Source: Gammaproteobacteria bacterium
Lineage (GTDB): Bacteria > Pseudomonadota > Gammaproteobacteria > Chromatiales > Chromatiaceae
Assembly: GCA_020445405.1 (NCBI GenBank)
Contig: JAGRGQ010000001.1
Span: 62,001-126,000, forward strand
Direction: 5' to 3'
Length of the DNA: 64,000 bases
The notes under the pieces were generated by a model that was not told the DNA's origin, did no database searches, and saw only the letters and a program-made list of their open reading frames with translations. Positions 8,975-17,683 of this stretch are shown here, piece by piece (positions within the stretch are counted from its first letter, which is position 1; every line of letters begins with the position of its first letter). The position numbers and the translations under genes were made by a program.

Positions 8975-10324
8975 TCAGTCTGCCGCTGCAAGCGTATTCA
9001 CCAGCCAGCGGGCGGTGCGCAACAGGCGTCCGTCATCGTTGCGTGCTGCCACCAGCTGTACGCCGATCGGCAGGCCGGACGCGCCGGTGAGCAGCGGTAG
9101 TGTAACCGCCGGGACCCCGGTCAGAGACCAGAGTACGTTGAACGCGGCGCTGCCGGTGCTGTGCAGTCCCGACGGCGCCTCACCTGGCGCGGCCGGCGTG
9201 ATAATCGCGTCGTAGCGCTGAAATATCTCTTCCAGTCCGGCGTAGAGGGTGTTGCGCCAGTCCATCGCGCCCAGATATTCCGTTGCTGTAATCAATCTGC
9301 CCGCTTCCACGGCCGCGCGGGTCTCGGCAGCCAGCAGTGCGGAGTCCCGGTCGTAGTAGTGACGCAGGTTGTGCGCTATCTCCGCCAGCATGATGCGGCG
9401 GTGAGCCGCTGCACCCTCGGCGAATACGGCCGGCAGCTCGAACTCGTCGCATAGATTCCCGAGTGCCCCGACCAGTTCGCTGAACCCCTCGGCGCAGTCC
9501 GCTTCAATGCTTTGCCAGGCCCCGGTCCTGATAAACGCCAGTTGCGGTGTAGCCGGCGGATCGGTGGACGCGGTTTCGAGCAGTCTTGGTGCCGCCATCG
9601 GGACCGTGTCCGGATCGGCCGGATCCTGTCCAGCCAGGGCGTCCGCGAGCAGTGCGGCATCCTCGATGGTACGGGCGAAAGTACCGACCGTGTCCAGATG
9701 GCGCGACGTGCGCAGCACACCCGTGCGCGGGATCAGCCCGAAAGTGGGCTTGAAACCGACCACGCCGCAATACGAGGCCGGCCGGATCACCGAGCCGCCG
9801 GTCTGGGTACCGACCGCAAATGGCACCATGCCGCAGGCGACGGCCGCGGCGGAGCCGGATGAGGAGCCGCCGGGCGTGTGCTCCGGATTATGCGGATTGT
9901 GCGTTTTGGCCGGGGCGAGATAGGCGCATTCGGTGGTCACGGTCTTGCCCGGAATGACGGCGCCAGCTGCCCGCAGACGCGCCACCAGCCAGGCATCGTC
10001 GGCGGGTCTGCGTCCCGCATCCATGCGCGTGCCGTTTTCGGTCGGGAGATCCCCGGTATCCATGATGTCCTTGATACCCACCGGCAGGCCGTGCAGCGGT
10101 CCGAGCGCCCCCCCGGTCTGACGATATCGGTCAAGCGTCCCGGCGCGGGTCAGTGCCAGATCCTCGTCTATACAGTTCCAGGCCTGTACCACCGGCTCGC
10201 GTGCGGCAATCCGCTGCAGGCATGCTCTGGTCAGATCAACCGCGCTGAGCGCACCGCTGGCCAGCAGTTCGCGCGCCGCCAGCGCGGTCAGATCCGCAAA
10301 GTCGCTCATCCTGTCAGTGCCCAT
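8975..10324 (-). CDS. Amidase signature family hydrolase
   Basis: The 449-residue product carries the Ser-cisSer-Lys catalytic set of the amidase signature family. The lysine is K85 in GIKDIMDTGD, the glycine/serine-rich signature GGSSSGSAAAVACG lies at about 152-165, and the nucleophile region TQTGGSVIRPAS has the serine at about 178. Such enzymes hydrolyse carboxamides or act as GatA. No gatB or gatC is nearby, and the gene follows a TRAP importer, so a catabolic amidase acting on the imported compound is more likely. The start at 10324 overlaps the end of dctM; a second ATG at 10309, just past the dctM stop, is an equally good start. Translational coupling with dctM is likely. Confidence 0.88.
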   Translation of the reverse strand: MGTDRMSDFADLTALAARELLASGALSAVDLTRACLQRIAAREPVVQAWNCIDEDLALTRAGTLDRYRQTGGALGPLHGLPVGIKDIMDTGDLPTENGTRMDAGRRPADDAWLVARLRAAGAVIPGKTVTTECAYLAPAKTHNPHNPEHTPGGSSSGSAAAVACGMVPFAVGTQTGGSVIRPASYCGVVGFKPTFGLIPRTGVLRTSRHLDTVGTFARTIEDAALLADALAGQDPADPDTVPMAAPRLLETASTDPPATPQLAFIRTGAWQSIEADCAEGFSELVGALGNLCDEFELPAVFAEGAAAHRRIMLAEIAHNLRHYYDRDSALLAAETRAAVEAGRLITATEYLGAMDWRNTLYAGLEEIFQRYDAIITPAAPGEAPSGLHSTGSAAFNVLWSLTGVPAVTLPLLTGASGLPIGVQLVAARNDDGRLLRTARWLVNTLAAAD

Positions 10325-11735
10325 AGACCTGATCAGGCAGCCAGAATGCGATCTGCGGGAAGTTGTAGAGGATGATCATGGCAAATACCACCATCGCCAG
10401 GAAGGGATAGTTTCCCTTGAAGATCTGGTTCAGCTGCACATGCGGCGGCGCTATACCTTTGAGATAATACGCCGACATCGCCATCGGCGGCGTTAAAAAC
10501 GAGGTCTGCAGATTGAGCGCGACCAGGATGCCGAAGAACAGCGGATCAATGCCGAAGTGAGGCAGCAATGGCAGAAAGATCGGCACGAAGATGATGATGA
10601 TCTCGGACCATTCGAGCGGCCAGCCCAGCAGAAAGATGATCAACTGCGCCATCAACAGAAATGCAATGGGCGAGATATCCAGTCCGGTGACGAATTCACT
10701 GATAATCTGCTCGCCGCCGAGATAGGAGAATACCGACGAAAAGGTCCAGGAACCGACGAACAGCCAGCAGACCATTGCCGTGGTGCGCAGCGTCAGGTAG
10801 ACAGATTCACGCAGCCGCTGCCAGGTGAAGGCACGGTAGGCGAAGGTGAGCAGCAATCCTCCGAGCGCGCCCACAGCCGCAGCCTCCGAAGGCGTCGCGA
10901 GACCGAACAGGATCGCCCCAAGCACCGCCAGAATCAGAAACGCGAGCGGAAGAAATGAGGTCAACAACTGCCACATGATCTGCAGAGTCGAGTAGCTGCC
11001 GACCTCCTCCCGGGTCGGCTTGGGAGCAAGCTTCGGCTGCAGCGTCGAACGTGTGATGACATAGATCACATACAGACCGGCGAGCAGCAGGCCGGGAAAG
11101 AGTGCGCCGGCGTAGAGTTTGACGATCGATACACCGGATGCCGCTGCGTAAACGATCAGCATGATCGACGGCGGAATCAGGATTCCCAAAGTGCCGCCGG
11201 CACAGATGACTCCGGCGGCGAGGCTGGTGTCATAGCGGGCCTTCAGCATCGCCGGAAACGCCAGCAGCCCCATCAGCGTCACCACCGCGCCGACGATGCC
11301 GGTTGCGGTGGCGAACAGAGTGCAGGTGATCAGCGCCGCCACCGCCATCGAGCCCGGCAGATGGCGGGCCGCAATATTCAGAGTATGGAACAGGCGGGCG
11401 ACGATGTTGGCGCGTTCGACGATGTAGCCCATGAACAGGAACAGCGGCACCGCTGTCAGCACATCGTTGGCCATCACCGAATAGGTCTGGTTGACGAACA
11501 GGTCGAAGATGCGGTTATTGAACAGACCTTCTATCCACAGCTGTATTTGTGTCAGCTGGTCAGCATCCACCTTGACCGCGCGATGATAAGCACGCCACAT
11601 CCGGTCAGGATCGAAGTAGGCGTAGTAGCCAAAGCCTATTCCCATCGCCATCAGGGTGAAGGCAATCGGGAATCCGAGCAGGATGATGAACAGGAAGATG
11701 GCCAGCATGGCCAGCGCGACAACAGGATCGGACAT
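10314..11735 (-). CDS. dctM: TRAP transporter large permease subunit (DctM)
   Basis: This 473-residue, highly hydrophobic protein has about 12 membrane segments and begins with the family pattern FIILLGFPIAFTLMAMG. It is the ion-coupled translocation subunit of a tripartite ATP-independent periplasmic importer. Family features include ALITCTLFATATGIVGAVVTLMG and ICAGGTLGILIPPSIMLIVYA in the first half and LQTSFLTPPMAMSAYYLKG near the end. The length is slightly above the usual 425-450 because of an extended loop (about residues 40-80, containing DPDRMWRAYHRAVKVDAD), which is common in the TakP/mannitol-type TRAP branch. It starts 3 bases after dctQ and overlaps the amidase gene. Confidence 0.93.
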   Translation of the reverse strand: MSDPVVALAMLAIFLFIILLGFPIAFTLMAMGIGFGYYAYFDPDRMWRAYHRAVKVDADQLTQIQLWIEGLFNNRIFDLFVNQTYSVMANDVLTAVPLFLFMGYIVERANIVARLFHTLNIAARHLPGSMAVAALITCTLFATATGIVGAVVTLMGLLAFPAMLKARYDTSLAAGVICAGGTLGILIPPSIMLIVYAAASGVSIVKLYAGALFPGLLLAGLYVIYVITRSTLQPKLAPKPTREEVGSYSTLQIMWQLLTSFLPLAFLILAVLGAILFGLATPSEAAAVGALGGLLLTFAYRAFTWQRLRESVYLTLRTTAMVCWLFVGSWTFSSVFSYLGGEQIISEFVTGLDISPIAFLLMAQLIIFLLGWPLEWSEIIIIFVPIFLPLLPHFGIDPLFFGILVALNLQTSFLTPPMAMSAYYLKGIAPPHVQLNQIFKGNYPFLAMVVFAMIILYNFPQIAFWLPDQVYGH

Positions 11736-11738
11736 GGC

Positions 11739-12407
11739 TCAGCTCCGCTGCTCGTCAGAATTATCTTGATTCAGATCTTGGTACTCCTGCTTCAGCCCGC
11801 GCCCATCATCGCGTGAGACATCTGAGACAAAGTGACCGCCTTCCTGTTCACGCTTCTCGCGGGCCAGCCGCACTTCGGTCTCCTCGATGTCCTCGGCTGT
11901 CTCCACCCACTCGCCGGTGCGTACGCAGATGATGCAGCGGAACACCTGGGCTATACCCTGCAGGAAAAGCAGAATCCCTGCTGCAACGATCACGGTCTTG
12001 AATTGAAATACCGGTATTCCGGCGGGGCTGTTGACGCTGACTTCGAGATAGCGCCAGGAGCGCTCAGCGTATTTCCAGCCGGAGATGATCAGCGCCAGCA
12101 CGCCGGGAAAAAAGAACAGAAAGTAGAGCACCAGTTCCACGCGTGCCTGGGTTCGCGGCTGCCACAGCCGGTAGATGAAGTCGCCGCGCACATGGCCGCC
12201 GCGCGACAGCGTATAGGCACCGCCCATCATGAACAGCGTGCCGTAGGTGATGTAGGAGAGATCGAAGGCCCAACTGGTTGGTGAATTGAAACCATAGCGC
12301 ACCACAACCTCGTAGCCCACACCAATGGCCATGACCATGATCAGCCAGGCGAAGGCCTTGCCGAACCAGGCCGACAGGCGATCCGCGAATTCGATATAGC
12401 GAAGCAT
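11739..12407 (-). CDS. dctQ: TRAP transporter small permease subunit (DctQ)
   Basis: The 222-residue product has four hydrophobic segments (about 17-37, 55-75, 93-115 and 135-158) as expected for the DctQ subunit that stabilises DctM. The sequence DLSYITYGTLFMMGGAYTLSRGGHVRGD contains the conserved GHVRGD-type loop. A charged tail of about 55 residues after the last helix (rich in E, R, D and Q) is longer than usual. I place the start at the ATG at 12407, which has AAGGAAAAG upstream. The longer frame to 12452 would run into a strong hairpin. The gene follows dctP after about 100 bases that contain that hairpin. Confidence 0.88.
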   Translation of the reverse strand: MLRYIEFADRLSAWFGKAFAWLIMVMAIGVGYEVVVRYGFNSPTSWAFDLSYITYGTLFMMGGAYTLSRGGHVRGDFIYRLWQPRTQARVELVLYFLFFFPGVLALIISGWKYAERSWRYLEVSVNSPAGIPVFQFKTVIVAAGILLFLQGIAQVFRCIICVRTGEWVETAEDIEETEVRLAREKREQEGGHFVSDVSRDDGRGLKQEYQDLNQDNSDEQRS

Positions 12408-12446
12408 CCGCTTTTCCTTGGAATCGAGTTGATGAGCGTTATCCGC

Positions 12447-12485
12447 AAGCACGCGGCGGCATCCCCGCGATGCCGCCGCGTGCTT
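12447..12485 (-). promoter_or_regulatory. Perfect 17-bp hairpin between dctP and dctQ
   Basis: Bases 12447-12463 and 12469-12485 are exact reverse complements around a 5-base loop, a very stable GC-rich stem. It begins 20 bases after the dctP stop and ends about 40 bases before the dctQ start. No T-run follows on the minus strand, so full termination is unlikely. Position and strength fit an mRNA 3'-end stabiliser or partial attenuator giving more binding protein than permease. Confidence 0.75.
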
Positions 12486-12504
12486 CAGGTACCCGCTTGT
12501 CGGA

Positions 12505-13662
12505 TCAGAGCTTCAGCTTGCCCGGGAAGTAGTGGTTGTACGCGAGGGCATAGTCCGGCGCGTTCATCAGTTCGTAGAACACGACGCGGTCGACCCAGGC
12601 ACGCTGGCTGTCGAGCACCTTCTTCATGTAGGGATCCTTCTCCAGCTCGGGAATGAGCTGATCCCATGCTTTCAGCTGGGCATCAAGGATATCCTTGGAG
12701 GTGCGCTCGACATTGACGCCGCTGTCCTTCTGCAGCTTCAGCAGGTCGGCGGAGTAGTTGTCCATCGCATTGGCGGTGTTGGCGGTGCTGGCCGCCTCCA
12801 CGCCGTACTGCAGTATTGCCTTCAGGTCGTCGTCGAGATCGTCGAAAAAGTCCTTGTTGAACAGGAATTCGAAGCTCTCGCTGGCCTGGTGATAGGAGGA
12901 GAGGTAGTAGTACTTGGCAACATCCTGCGCGCCGAAGCGCATGTCCGACGACGGGTTGTTGAACTCGAACGCATCGATCACGCCGCGCTCCATCGCGGGT
13001 ACGATCTCGCCGCCAGGCAGCTGCGCGACGCTCATACCGAGCTTCTGCATCAGGTCGGCCGCCAGTCCCACGGTGCGGTACTTGAATCCCTGCAGCTCGG
13101 AGGCTTTGGTGACCGGCTTCTTGAACCAGCCGAACGGCTGCGCGAACATCGGGAAGCCATAGAAGCCATACACGTTCAGTCCCATGATATCCTGGGTCAG
13201 TTCACGGTACAGCTCCTTGCCGCCGCCCTGGTAGAACCAGGAGAGCATCGTGGTCGCGCTGCCGCCGAACACCGGACCGGTGCCGAACAGCGAGGCTGCC
13301 TTGTGCTTGCCGTACCAATATACCGCTACAGTATGCGATGCATCGATCAGGCCGTCATTGACCGCGTCCATCACCTGGAACGCCTTGACCACGGCACCGG
13401 CCGGAAGCAGATCGATTTTCAGGCGCCCGCCCGACATTCTCTCCACGCGCTCGACGTACTGGCGCGCGAAATCCATCCAGATGTCAGACGAAGGCCAGGA
13501 GGTCTGCATCTTGATTACTTTTGGTGCCCCCAAAACGATTGCCGGTGCACCCATTGTACCGGCAGCCGCGACCGCCAGGCTCCCTTTCAGGAACCTGCGT
13601 CGACTGCTGTTTTGGGCCGGATCCTCCGAAACACCCGAGGTGGTCGGTTTTTCATCTCTCAT
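12505..13662 (-). CDS. dctP: TRAP transporter periplasmic substrate-binding protein (DctP)
   Basis: The 385-residue product is the solute receptor of the importer encoded with dctQ and dctM. A twin-arginine type signal is visible: SSRRRFLKGSLAVAAAG around residues 19-35, followed by APAIVLG. The mature part starts IKMQTSWPSSDIWMDFAR and contains GGEIVPAMERGVIDAFEFNNPSSD, typical of the branch that includes the 2-oxoacid binder TakP and calcium-lactate/mannitol-type receptors. The conserved arginine region is KYRTVG. This suggests a carboxylate or 2-oxo/hydroxy acid ligand, though the adjacent amidase might mean an amide derivative. The ATG at 13662 follows a clear GGAGGA ribosome site. Confidence 0.92.
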   Translation of the reverse strand: MRDEKPTTSGVSEDPAQNSSRRRFLKGSLAVAAAGTMGAPAIVLGAPKVIKMQTSWPSSDIWMDFARQYVERVERMSGGRLKIDLLPAGAVVKAFQVMDAVNDGLIDASHTVAVYWYGKHKAASLFGTGPVFGGSATTMLSWFYQGGGKELYRELTQDIMGLNVYGFYGFPMFAQPFGWFKKPVTKASELQGFKYRTVGLAADLMQKLGMSVAQLPGGEIVPAMERGVIDAFEFNNPSSDMRFGAQDVAKYYYLSSYHQASESFEFLFNKDFFDDLDDDLKAILQYGVEAASTANTANAMDNYSADLLKLQKDSGVNVERTSKDILDAQLKAWDQLIPELEKDPYMKKVLDSQRAWVDRVVFYELMNAPDYALAYNHYFPGKLKL

Positions 13663-13740
13663 TATTGTTCCTCCTGGTTTTGGTCTCTTATGACTTACAA
13701 CTCTGCTGATATGTCTGCAGTGGCAGTATTACGACGATGT

Positions 13741-13770
13741 TTTCGATACCCCGGTTGATCTGTATCGAAA
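13741..13770. promoter_or_regulatory. Perfect 9-bp dyad upstream of dctP (operator candidate)
   Basis: TTTCGATAC at 13741-13749 and GTATCGAAA at 13762-13770 are exact reverse complements with a 12-base spacer. The dyad is about 80-110 bases upstream of the dctP start, in the gap between mmsA and the TRAP genes. Position and symmetry fit a dimeric regulator site. No regulator gene is adjacent. Confidence 0.5.
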
Positions 13771-13926
13771 GATTGCACGTACATACCCAACTGTACATTA
13801 TGTCGGGCATTCTTCAAATTATTTGCCCATAGACACTGCGTTATTTGCGCTGACCCGAAGTGTGTCGGCCGATAATATGGGATATAACAATAGTTTTTTA
13901 ACAATTGGTTACAATAATTTTCTAAT

Positions 13927-15426
13927 CTATTTCATCACTGGCATGTGAAAATCCGCACCGGTTCTTATTCCGGTGGGCCAGCGCGAGGTGACGGTTTTCA
14001 GTCTGGTGTAAAAACGGATCCCCTCCATGCCGTGAACATGGACATCGCCGAACAGCGAGCGCTTCCAGCCGCCGAAACTGTGGAAGGCCATGGGTACCGG
14101 AATCGGCACGTTGATCCCCACCATACCCGCCTGAACGCGCGCTGCATAACTGCGCGCGGTGTCCCCGTCGCGGGTGAAGATAGCGGTGCCGTTGCCGTAC
14201 TCGTGATCGTTGACCAGCTTGAGCGCGGTTTCAAAGTCGGGGGTCCGCACAATGACCAGCACCGGCCCGAATATCTCTTCGCGGTAGATTCGCATATTCC
14301 GGGTTACCTTGTCGAACAGACAGCCGCCGAGGAAGAATCCGCCCTCGTTGCCGGCTATACTCGGGTGGCGGCCATCTAACAGCAGTTCCGCGCCCTCCTG
14401 CACGCCCAGATCCACGTAGCTGCTCACCTTCTGCAGATGCTCGCGGGTCACCAGCGGGCCCATCTCCGCGGTCGGGTCCGTGGCCGGACCCACCCGCAGA
14501 TTGGCCACTCTGGGTTGCAGCCGTTCTGCCAGCGCGTCGGCCACTTGATCACCGACCGCAACCGCGACCGATATTGCCATGCAGCGCTCCCCCGCGGAAC
14601 CGTAGGCTGCCCCCATCAGCGCATCGGCAGCCTGCTCCAGATCGGCGTCGGGCATGATCACCATATGGTTTTTTGCGCCGCCCAGGGCCTGTACCCGCTT
14701 GCCCCGGCTGCTGGCGGTCCGGTGGATATACTCGGCAACGGGTGTGGATCCGACGAAGCTGACCGCGTTGACCTGCGCATGGGTGAGCAGCGCATCCACC
14801 GCTTCCCGGTCGCCGTTCACCACATTCATGACGCCGTCCGGCAAGCCGGCCTCGGTTAGCAGTTCGGCCAGCCGGAGGGCGGTTGACGGTACCTTCTCCG
14901 AGACCTTGAGCACAAAGCTGTTACCGCATACGATGGCCAGTGGAAACATCCACATGGGTACCATTGCGGGAAAGTTGAACGGCGTGATGCCGGCGCATAC
15001 GCCGAGTGGCTGGCGCACTGAGTGGCTGTCCACGTCGCGGCCGACATTTTCGGAAAAAGCGCCTTTCAGCAGGTGGGGGGCGCCACAGGCGAACTCCACC
15101 ACCTCCAGACCCCGCAGAACCGAACCGCGGGCGTCGCTCAGTACCTTGCCGTGCTCTGACGAGACCAGTCCGGCGAGTTCATCCAGATGCCCTTCAAGCA
15201 GCTCCCTGAAACGAAACATCACTCTGGCGCGCTGGAGTGGCGGGGTATCGCGCCAGGCCGGAAAGGCTTTCGCGGCCGCCTCTACCGCCAGGGCTGCTTC
15301 GCTGGCTGAGGCGAGGGGTATACGTGCCGTTACAGCGCCGGTGGCCGGATTGAAAACGTCCCCAAAGCGTCCACTGACGCCTTCGACCTTTTGCCCGTTG
15401 ATGAAGTGGCGCAGTGTCTTGGTCAT
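13927..15426 (-). CDS. mmsA: CoA-acylating methylmalonate-semialdehyde dehydrogenase
   Basis: MmsA oxidatively decarboxylates methylmalonate semialdehyde (and malonate semialdehyde) to propionyl-CoA (acetyl-CoA) with NAD+ and CoA, in valine, inositol and beta-alanine breakdown. The 499-residue product matches the family: SEHGKVLSDARGSVLRGLEVVEFACG (about 90-115), ITPFNFPAMVPMWMFP, SFVGSTPVAEYIH, and the catalytic cysteine in GSAGERCMAIS (about residue 285). The typical catalytic glutamate of hydrolytic aldehyde dehydrogenases is replaced in ALGGAKNHMV, as expected for CoA-acylating members. The gene lies 265 bases upstream of dctP on the same strand. Its propionyl-CoA product could connect with the methylmalonyl-CoA decarboxylase at 21.6 kb. 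Confidence 0.93.
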   Translation of the reverse strand: MTKTLRHFINGQKVEGVSGRFGDVFNPATGAVTARIPLASASEAALAVEAAAKAFPAWRDTPPLQRARVMFRFRELLEGHLDELAGLVSSEHGKVLSDARGSVLRGLEVVEFACGAPHLLKGAFSENVGRDVDSHSVRQPLGVCAGITPFNFPAMVPMWMFPLAIVCGNSFVLKVSEKVPSTALRLAELLTEAGLPDGVMNVVNGDREAVDALLTHAQVNAVSFVGSTPVAEYIHRTASSRGKRVQALGGAKNHMVIMPDADLEQAADALMGAAYGSAGERCMAISVAVAVGDQVADALAERLQPRVANLRVGPATDPTAEMGPLVTREHLQKVSSYVDLGVQEGAELLLDGRHPSIAGNEGGFFLGGCLFDKVTRNMRIYREEIFGPVLVIVRTPDFETALKLVNDHEYGNGTAIFTRDGDTARSYAARVQAGMVGINVPIPVPMAFHSFGGWKRSLFGDVHVHGMEGIRFYTRLKTVTSRWPTGIRTGADFHMPVMK

Positions 15427-15917
15427 TGCATTGTCCTCATCGATACTGTCACGGTTCGGAACCGTTCACAGGTCTCACCTGTAGCGCAGCCGCAGTTCAG
15501 GTCCTGTCTTACAATCCCCCGCGGCCGCGAACGAGGCGGTTTCGACGGATGGCGTGACACGGCGTACGCGGTGCAGCCGATGCTACATCAACGAAGCGCA
15601 ACAAAGCCAGGAGCCAAAACCGGCTCTGCTCCAAGGAGTTGCAGCCGCAATGCATCCCAGCTGTGTTGCACCGCTTGGCGCGCCCTGTCGGCACCCATTC
15701 CGGACAGCAACGCGGTTCGCGGGGGATTATGAGACAGCTTCCTTCATATGGGAACCCGGGGATGTTGTTTTTCTCCGGGATGATGCGTCTTTCAAAGCCC
15801 ATCTGATACCAGGCAGTCGCAACAGTCGTGGCTCTCCGCGGCGTAGACGCCATTGGATTGAAGCCAAAAAAAAGCCTCCGTCTGAGCGGCGGAGGCGTGC
15901 ATGCTGAGGATAACGGA
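15427..15917. other. Non-coding gap upstream of mmsA
   Basis: No convincing gene is seen in these 490 bases. Frames on both strands lack family resemblance and a ribosome site. A short dyad CGGTT-CGG-AACCG at about 15450-15462 lies 25-35 bases upstream of mmsA and could be an operator. The right end holds the terminator of the Cache-domain gene. Confidence 0.55.
15866..15896 (-). terminator. Rho-independent terminator of the Cache-domain gene
   Basis: Read on the minus strand, a 7-bp perfect stem (GCCTCCG/CGGAGGC, arms 15890-15896 and 15874-15880, 9-base loop) is followed directly by eight U residues (A-run at 15866-15873 on the plus strand). It lies just downstream of the gene ending at 15918. 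Confidence 0.85.
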
Positions 15918-16367
15918 TTACTTGTACGCGCCGACGCCGCAGAAGAAACCCTGATTATTCTTAATGATGTAGCTGGTCTTTTTCCTGACTTCATCTGAAC
16001 CGGGATAAGGCCAGTTGTAGTCAACCCAGCCTTCGCCTGCGCCAGAGGCGACTTTTATCATATCCTGAAACAGAAAATCGCCGTATTTGTTGAATTCCTT
16101 CAGATTCTTGCCGACGAGTTCGGGTTTTACCGCGTGCGAGAGCATGTTTCCGTCAAGATCCATACAAAAAACATACAGATCCTTTTCCATGAATCCTCCG
16201 TCTTTCGCGGAAAAAACCGCGAATGCACTCTCGCCCTGACTGTTTACCAGGGAAGCGGCCTTTTGGCTCATGGCCATGGCTTCGTCAGGAGTGCCCATCT
16301 CCGCCGCCGCAGCACCCAGGCTGGCGGTCAGCATCAGAGTCCCGATTACTGAAATATATCTGTTCAC
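15918..16367 (-). CDS. Secreted single-Cache domain protein
   Basis: The 149-residue product has a Sec signal peptide (residues 1-22, ending GAAAAE) and one small Cache sensory domain. The pattern FSAKDGGFMEKDLYVFCMDLDGNMLSHAVKPELVGKNL followed by GEGWVDYNWPYPG is typical of stand-alone sCache proteins. Cache domains bind small molecules such as carboxylates, usually as the extracytoplasmic part of receptors; here no membrane anchor or signalling domain follows. It may act as a periplasmic ligand-binding protein. The gene is monocistronic, ending in a clear terminator. Confidence 0.8.
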   Translation of the reverse strand: MNRYISVIGTLMLTASLGAAAAEMGTPDEAMAMSQKAASLVNSQGESAFAVFSAKDGGFMEKDLYVFCMDLDGNMLSHAVKPELVGKNLKEFNKYGDFLFQDMIKVASGAGEGWVDYNWPYPGSDEVRKKTSYIIKNNQGFFCGVGAYK

Positions 16368-16573
16368 TGTGTCCTGTCTCCTCGATTGATTTATGGTGTC
16401 GTTCTACAGCTGAGCGAACAATAGCCTAACTGATCGCCTCCTAACAATGCTCCGTAGATCCGACTGCCAGGATTGTCGTTCGGATCACATTACCGCTGCA
16501 AAGCGAGCATGGGTCGGTGTCGGTGCCTGCGCGCCGCAGTGGCATCTGAAGCAATACGGGGCTCGACGAGGTG

Positions 16574-16930
16574 TCACAGCCGTCTGAAGAGCTGGCCGAG
16601 ACGTTCGCCCAGCCGTCGGTACTGTTGAATCAAATTATCGTACTCATGGCGATCAGCCCTGTTCTGCGTGTCGCTGTATGGCTCGATACCTCTGCCTTCC
16701 CTGCATCGGCGACCGCAGATTGTGGATAAGCTCATAACCGCATCGGATAATGCTATAACATAGACGTCCAGCGCGAAGGCGAACTCGCGACTCACCGTAT
16801 TCGCCATCTCCACTTCGTCTTCCCTCTCTATGACGGATCTTATATCTGCGAGCTGATCGCATAGCTGAACCAGATCGGATTCATATTGACAGTAATCCGG
16901 CTTGACTCGTTTCCAGAAACTGATTTTCAT
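16574..16930 (-). CDS. Hypothetical protein, helical
   Basis: I do not recognise this protein. From an ATG at 16930 it has 118 residues with a charged N-terminus (MKISFWKRVKPDY), a likely helical acidic stretch (QLADIRSVIEREDEVEMAN), a more hydrophobic segment (FALDVYVIALSDAVMSL) and a basic amphipathic C-terminus (YRRLGERLGQLFRRL). The frame extends to 17026 without a better start. No strong ribosome site is present. The coding potential is plausible, but there is no neighbour on which to hang a function. Confidence 0.45.
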   Translation of the reverse strand: MKISFWKRVKPDYCQYESDLVQLCDQLADIRSVIEREDEVEMANTVSREFAFALDVYVIALSDAVMSLSTICGRRCREGRGIEPYSDTQNRADRHEYDNLIQQYRRLGERLGQLFRRL

Positions 16931-17187
16931 CTGTGTAATCGAACAGGCGAATACCGCAGAATGAATGGTGGCATACCTGTTATGGATACTCGATGCCCGG
17001 TGGGCCAACGTAACGAGACTGATCATCGAATTGCTATCCTTCTGTCAGCAACGCTTCGAGCTTCGCGGGCCTGCTGATCGGGGTGTTCGAAATAGGGGCA
17101 AATTCAATTACCGGAAACATTCGGGTAATTGGATTATAGATAGTCCTTCAGTCCAGGATAGACAGGAGTGGGTCAATCAAAACAGAT

Positions 17188-17676
17188 TTATTCGGGAGAT
17201 TCCAGGCCAAACCGGCGTTTACCCAGGAGCCGGATCTGTGTTTCGTCGATCTCGATTGTCAGCCGGTCTCCATAGGAGAGCCCGTTGATGGGGTAGGTGA
17301 GAATCTCCAGAATCTCAGGTGCCTGAAAATGCTCTGGTTTGGTCTCCGGATGGGGGTAGTAGATCAGGCCGTCCAATCGGGTTCCATCCGCCGGCAACAG
17401 CCTGCAGTCGAAAAACGAAAAGTCCTCCGCTGCCGCTTTGTCCGTCCATCGAACACCGGAGAACCGATAACGCGGCCGTTGCACCTGGTACAGAAGCGGG
17501 GCGATGGAGAGATTTATGGTACCGGAGTAGAAACGTTCCAGGTTCAAACCGAGACGATGGAATACCGGTTTTTGCAGCGCGATGGTGCCTGCGGGAAAAC
17601 GGGAGTCGCGGTTGGCTCCTGATGCGACGCCGTATCCATGCATCACTGTGCCCCGAACTTTGGTCCAATTCGTCAT
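17188..17676 (-). CDS. Small protein with possible CTP-dependent riboflavin-kinase-like fold
   Basis: From the ATG at 17676 the product has 162 residues. It opens KVRGTVMHGYGVASG, continues with PVFHRLGLNLERFYSGTINLSIAP and ends with a beta-rich stretch (GLSYGDRLTIEIDETQIRLLG). The combination of an N-terminal glycine-rich G-x-G loop and a later PGTLN-like segment (SGTINLSI) resembles the archaeal CTP-dependent riboflavin kinase family (DUF120 barrel). I suggest this only as a fold-level likeness. The gene begins 7 bases after the PHB-depolymerase-like gene on the same strand, so the two are probably co-transcribed. The function is unknown. Confidence 0.55.
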   Translation of the reverse strand: MTNWTKVRGTVMHGYGVASGANRDSRFPAGTIALQKPVFHRLGLNLERFYSGTINLSIAPLLYQVQRPRYRFSGVRWTDKAAAEDFSFFDCRLLPADGTRLDGLIYYPHPETKPEHFQAPEILEILTYPINGLSYGDRLTIEIDETQIRLLGKRRFGLESPE

Positions 17677-17683
17677 GCTTCGT

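Noticed and set aside
12532-13758. 408-codon plus-strand frame opposite dctP
   Set aside because: Antisense of a confident TRAP receptor gene; no ribosome site or recognisable domain.
15554-15907. 117-codon plus-strand frame between mmsA and the Cache gene
   Set aside because: Ends in the terminator of the opposite gene and has no recognisable motif.
17105-17131. CAATTACC/GGTAATTG hairpin downstream of the small riboflavin-kinase-like gene
   Set aside because: Perfect 8-bp arms but AT-rich and without a T-run; too weak to call a terminator.
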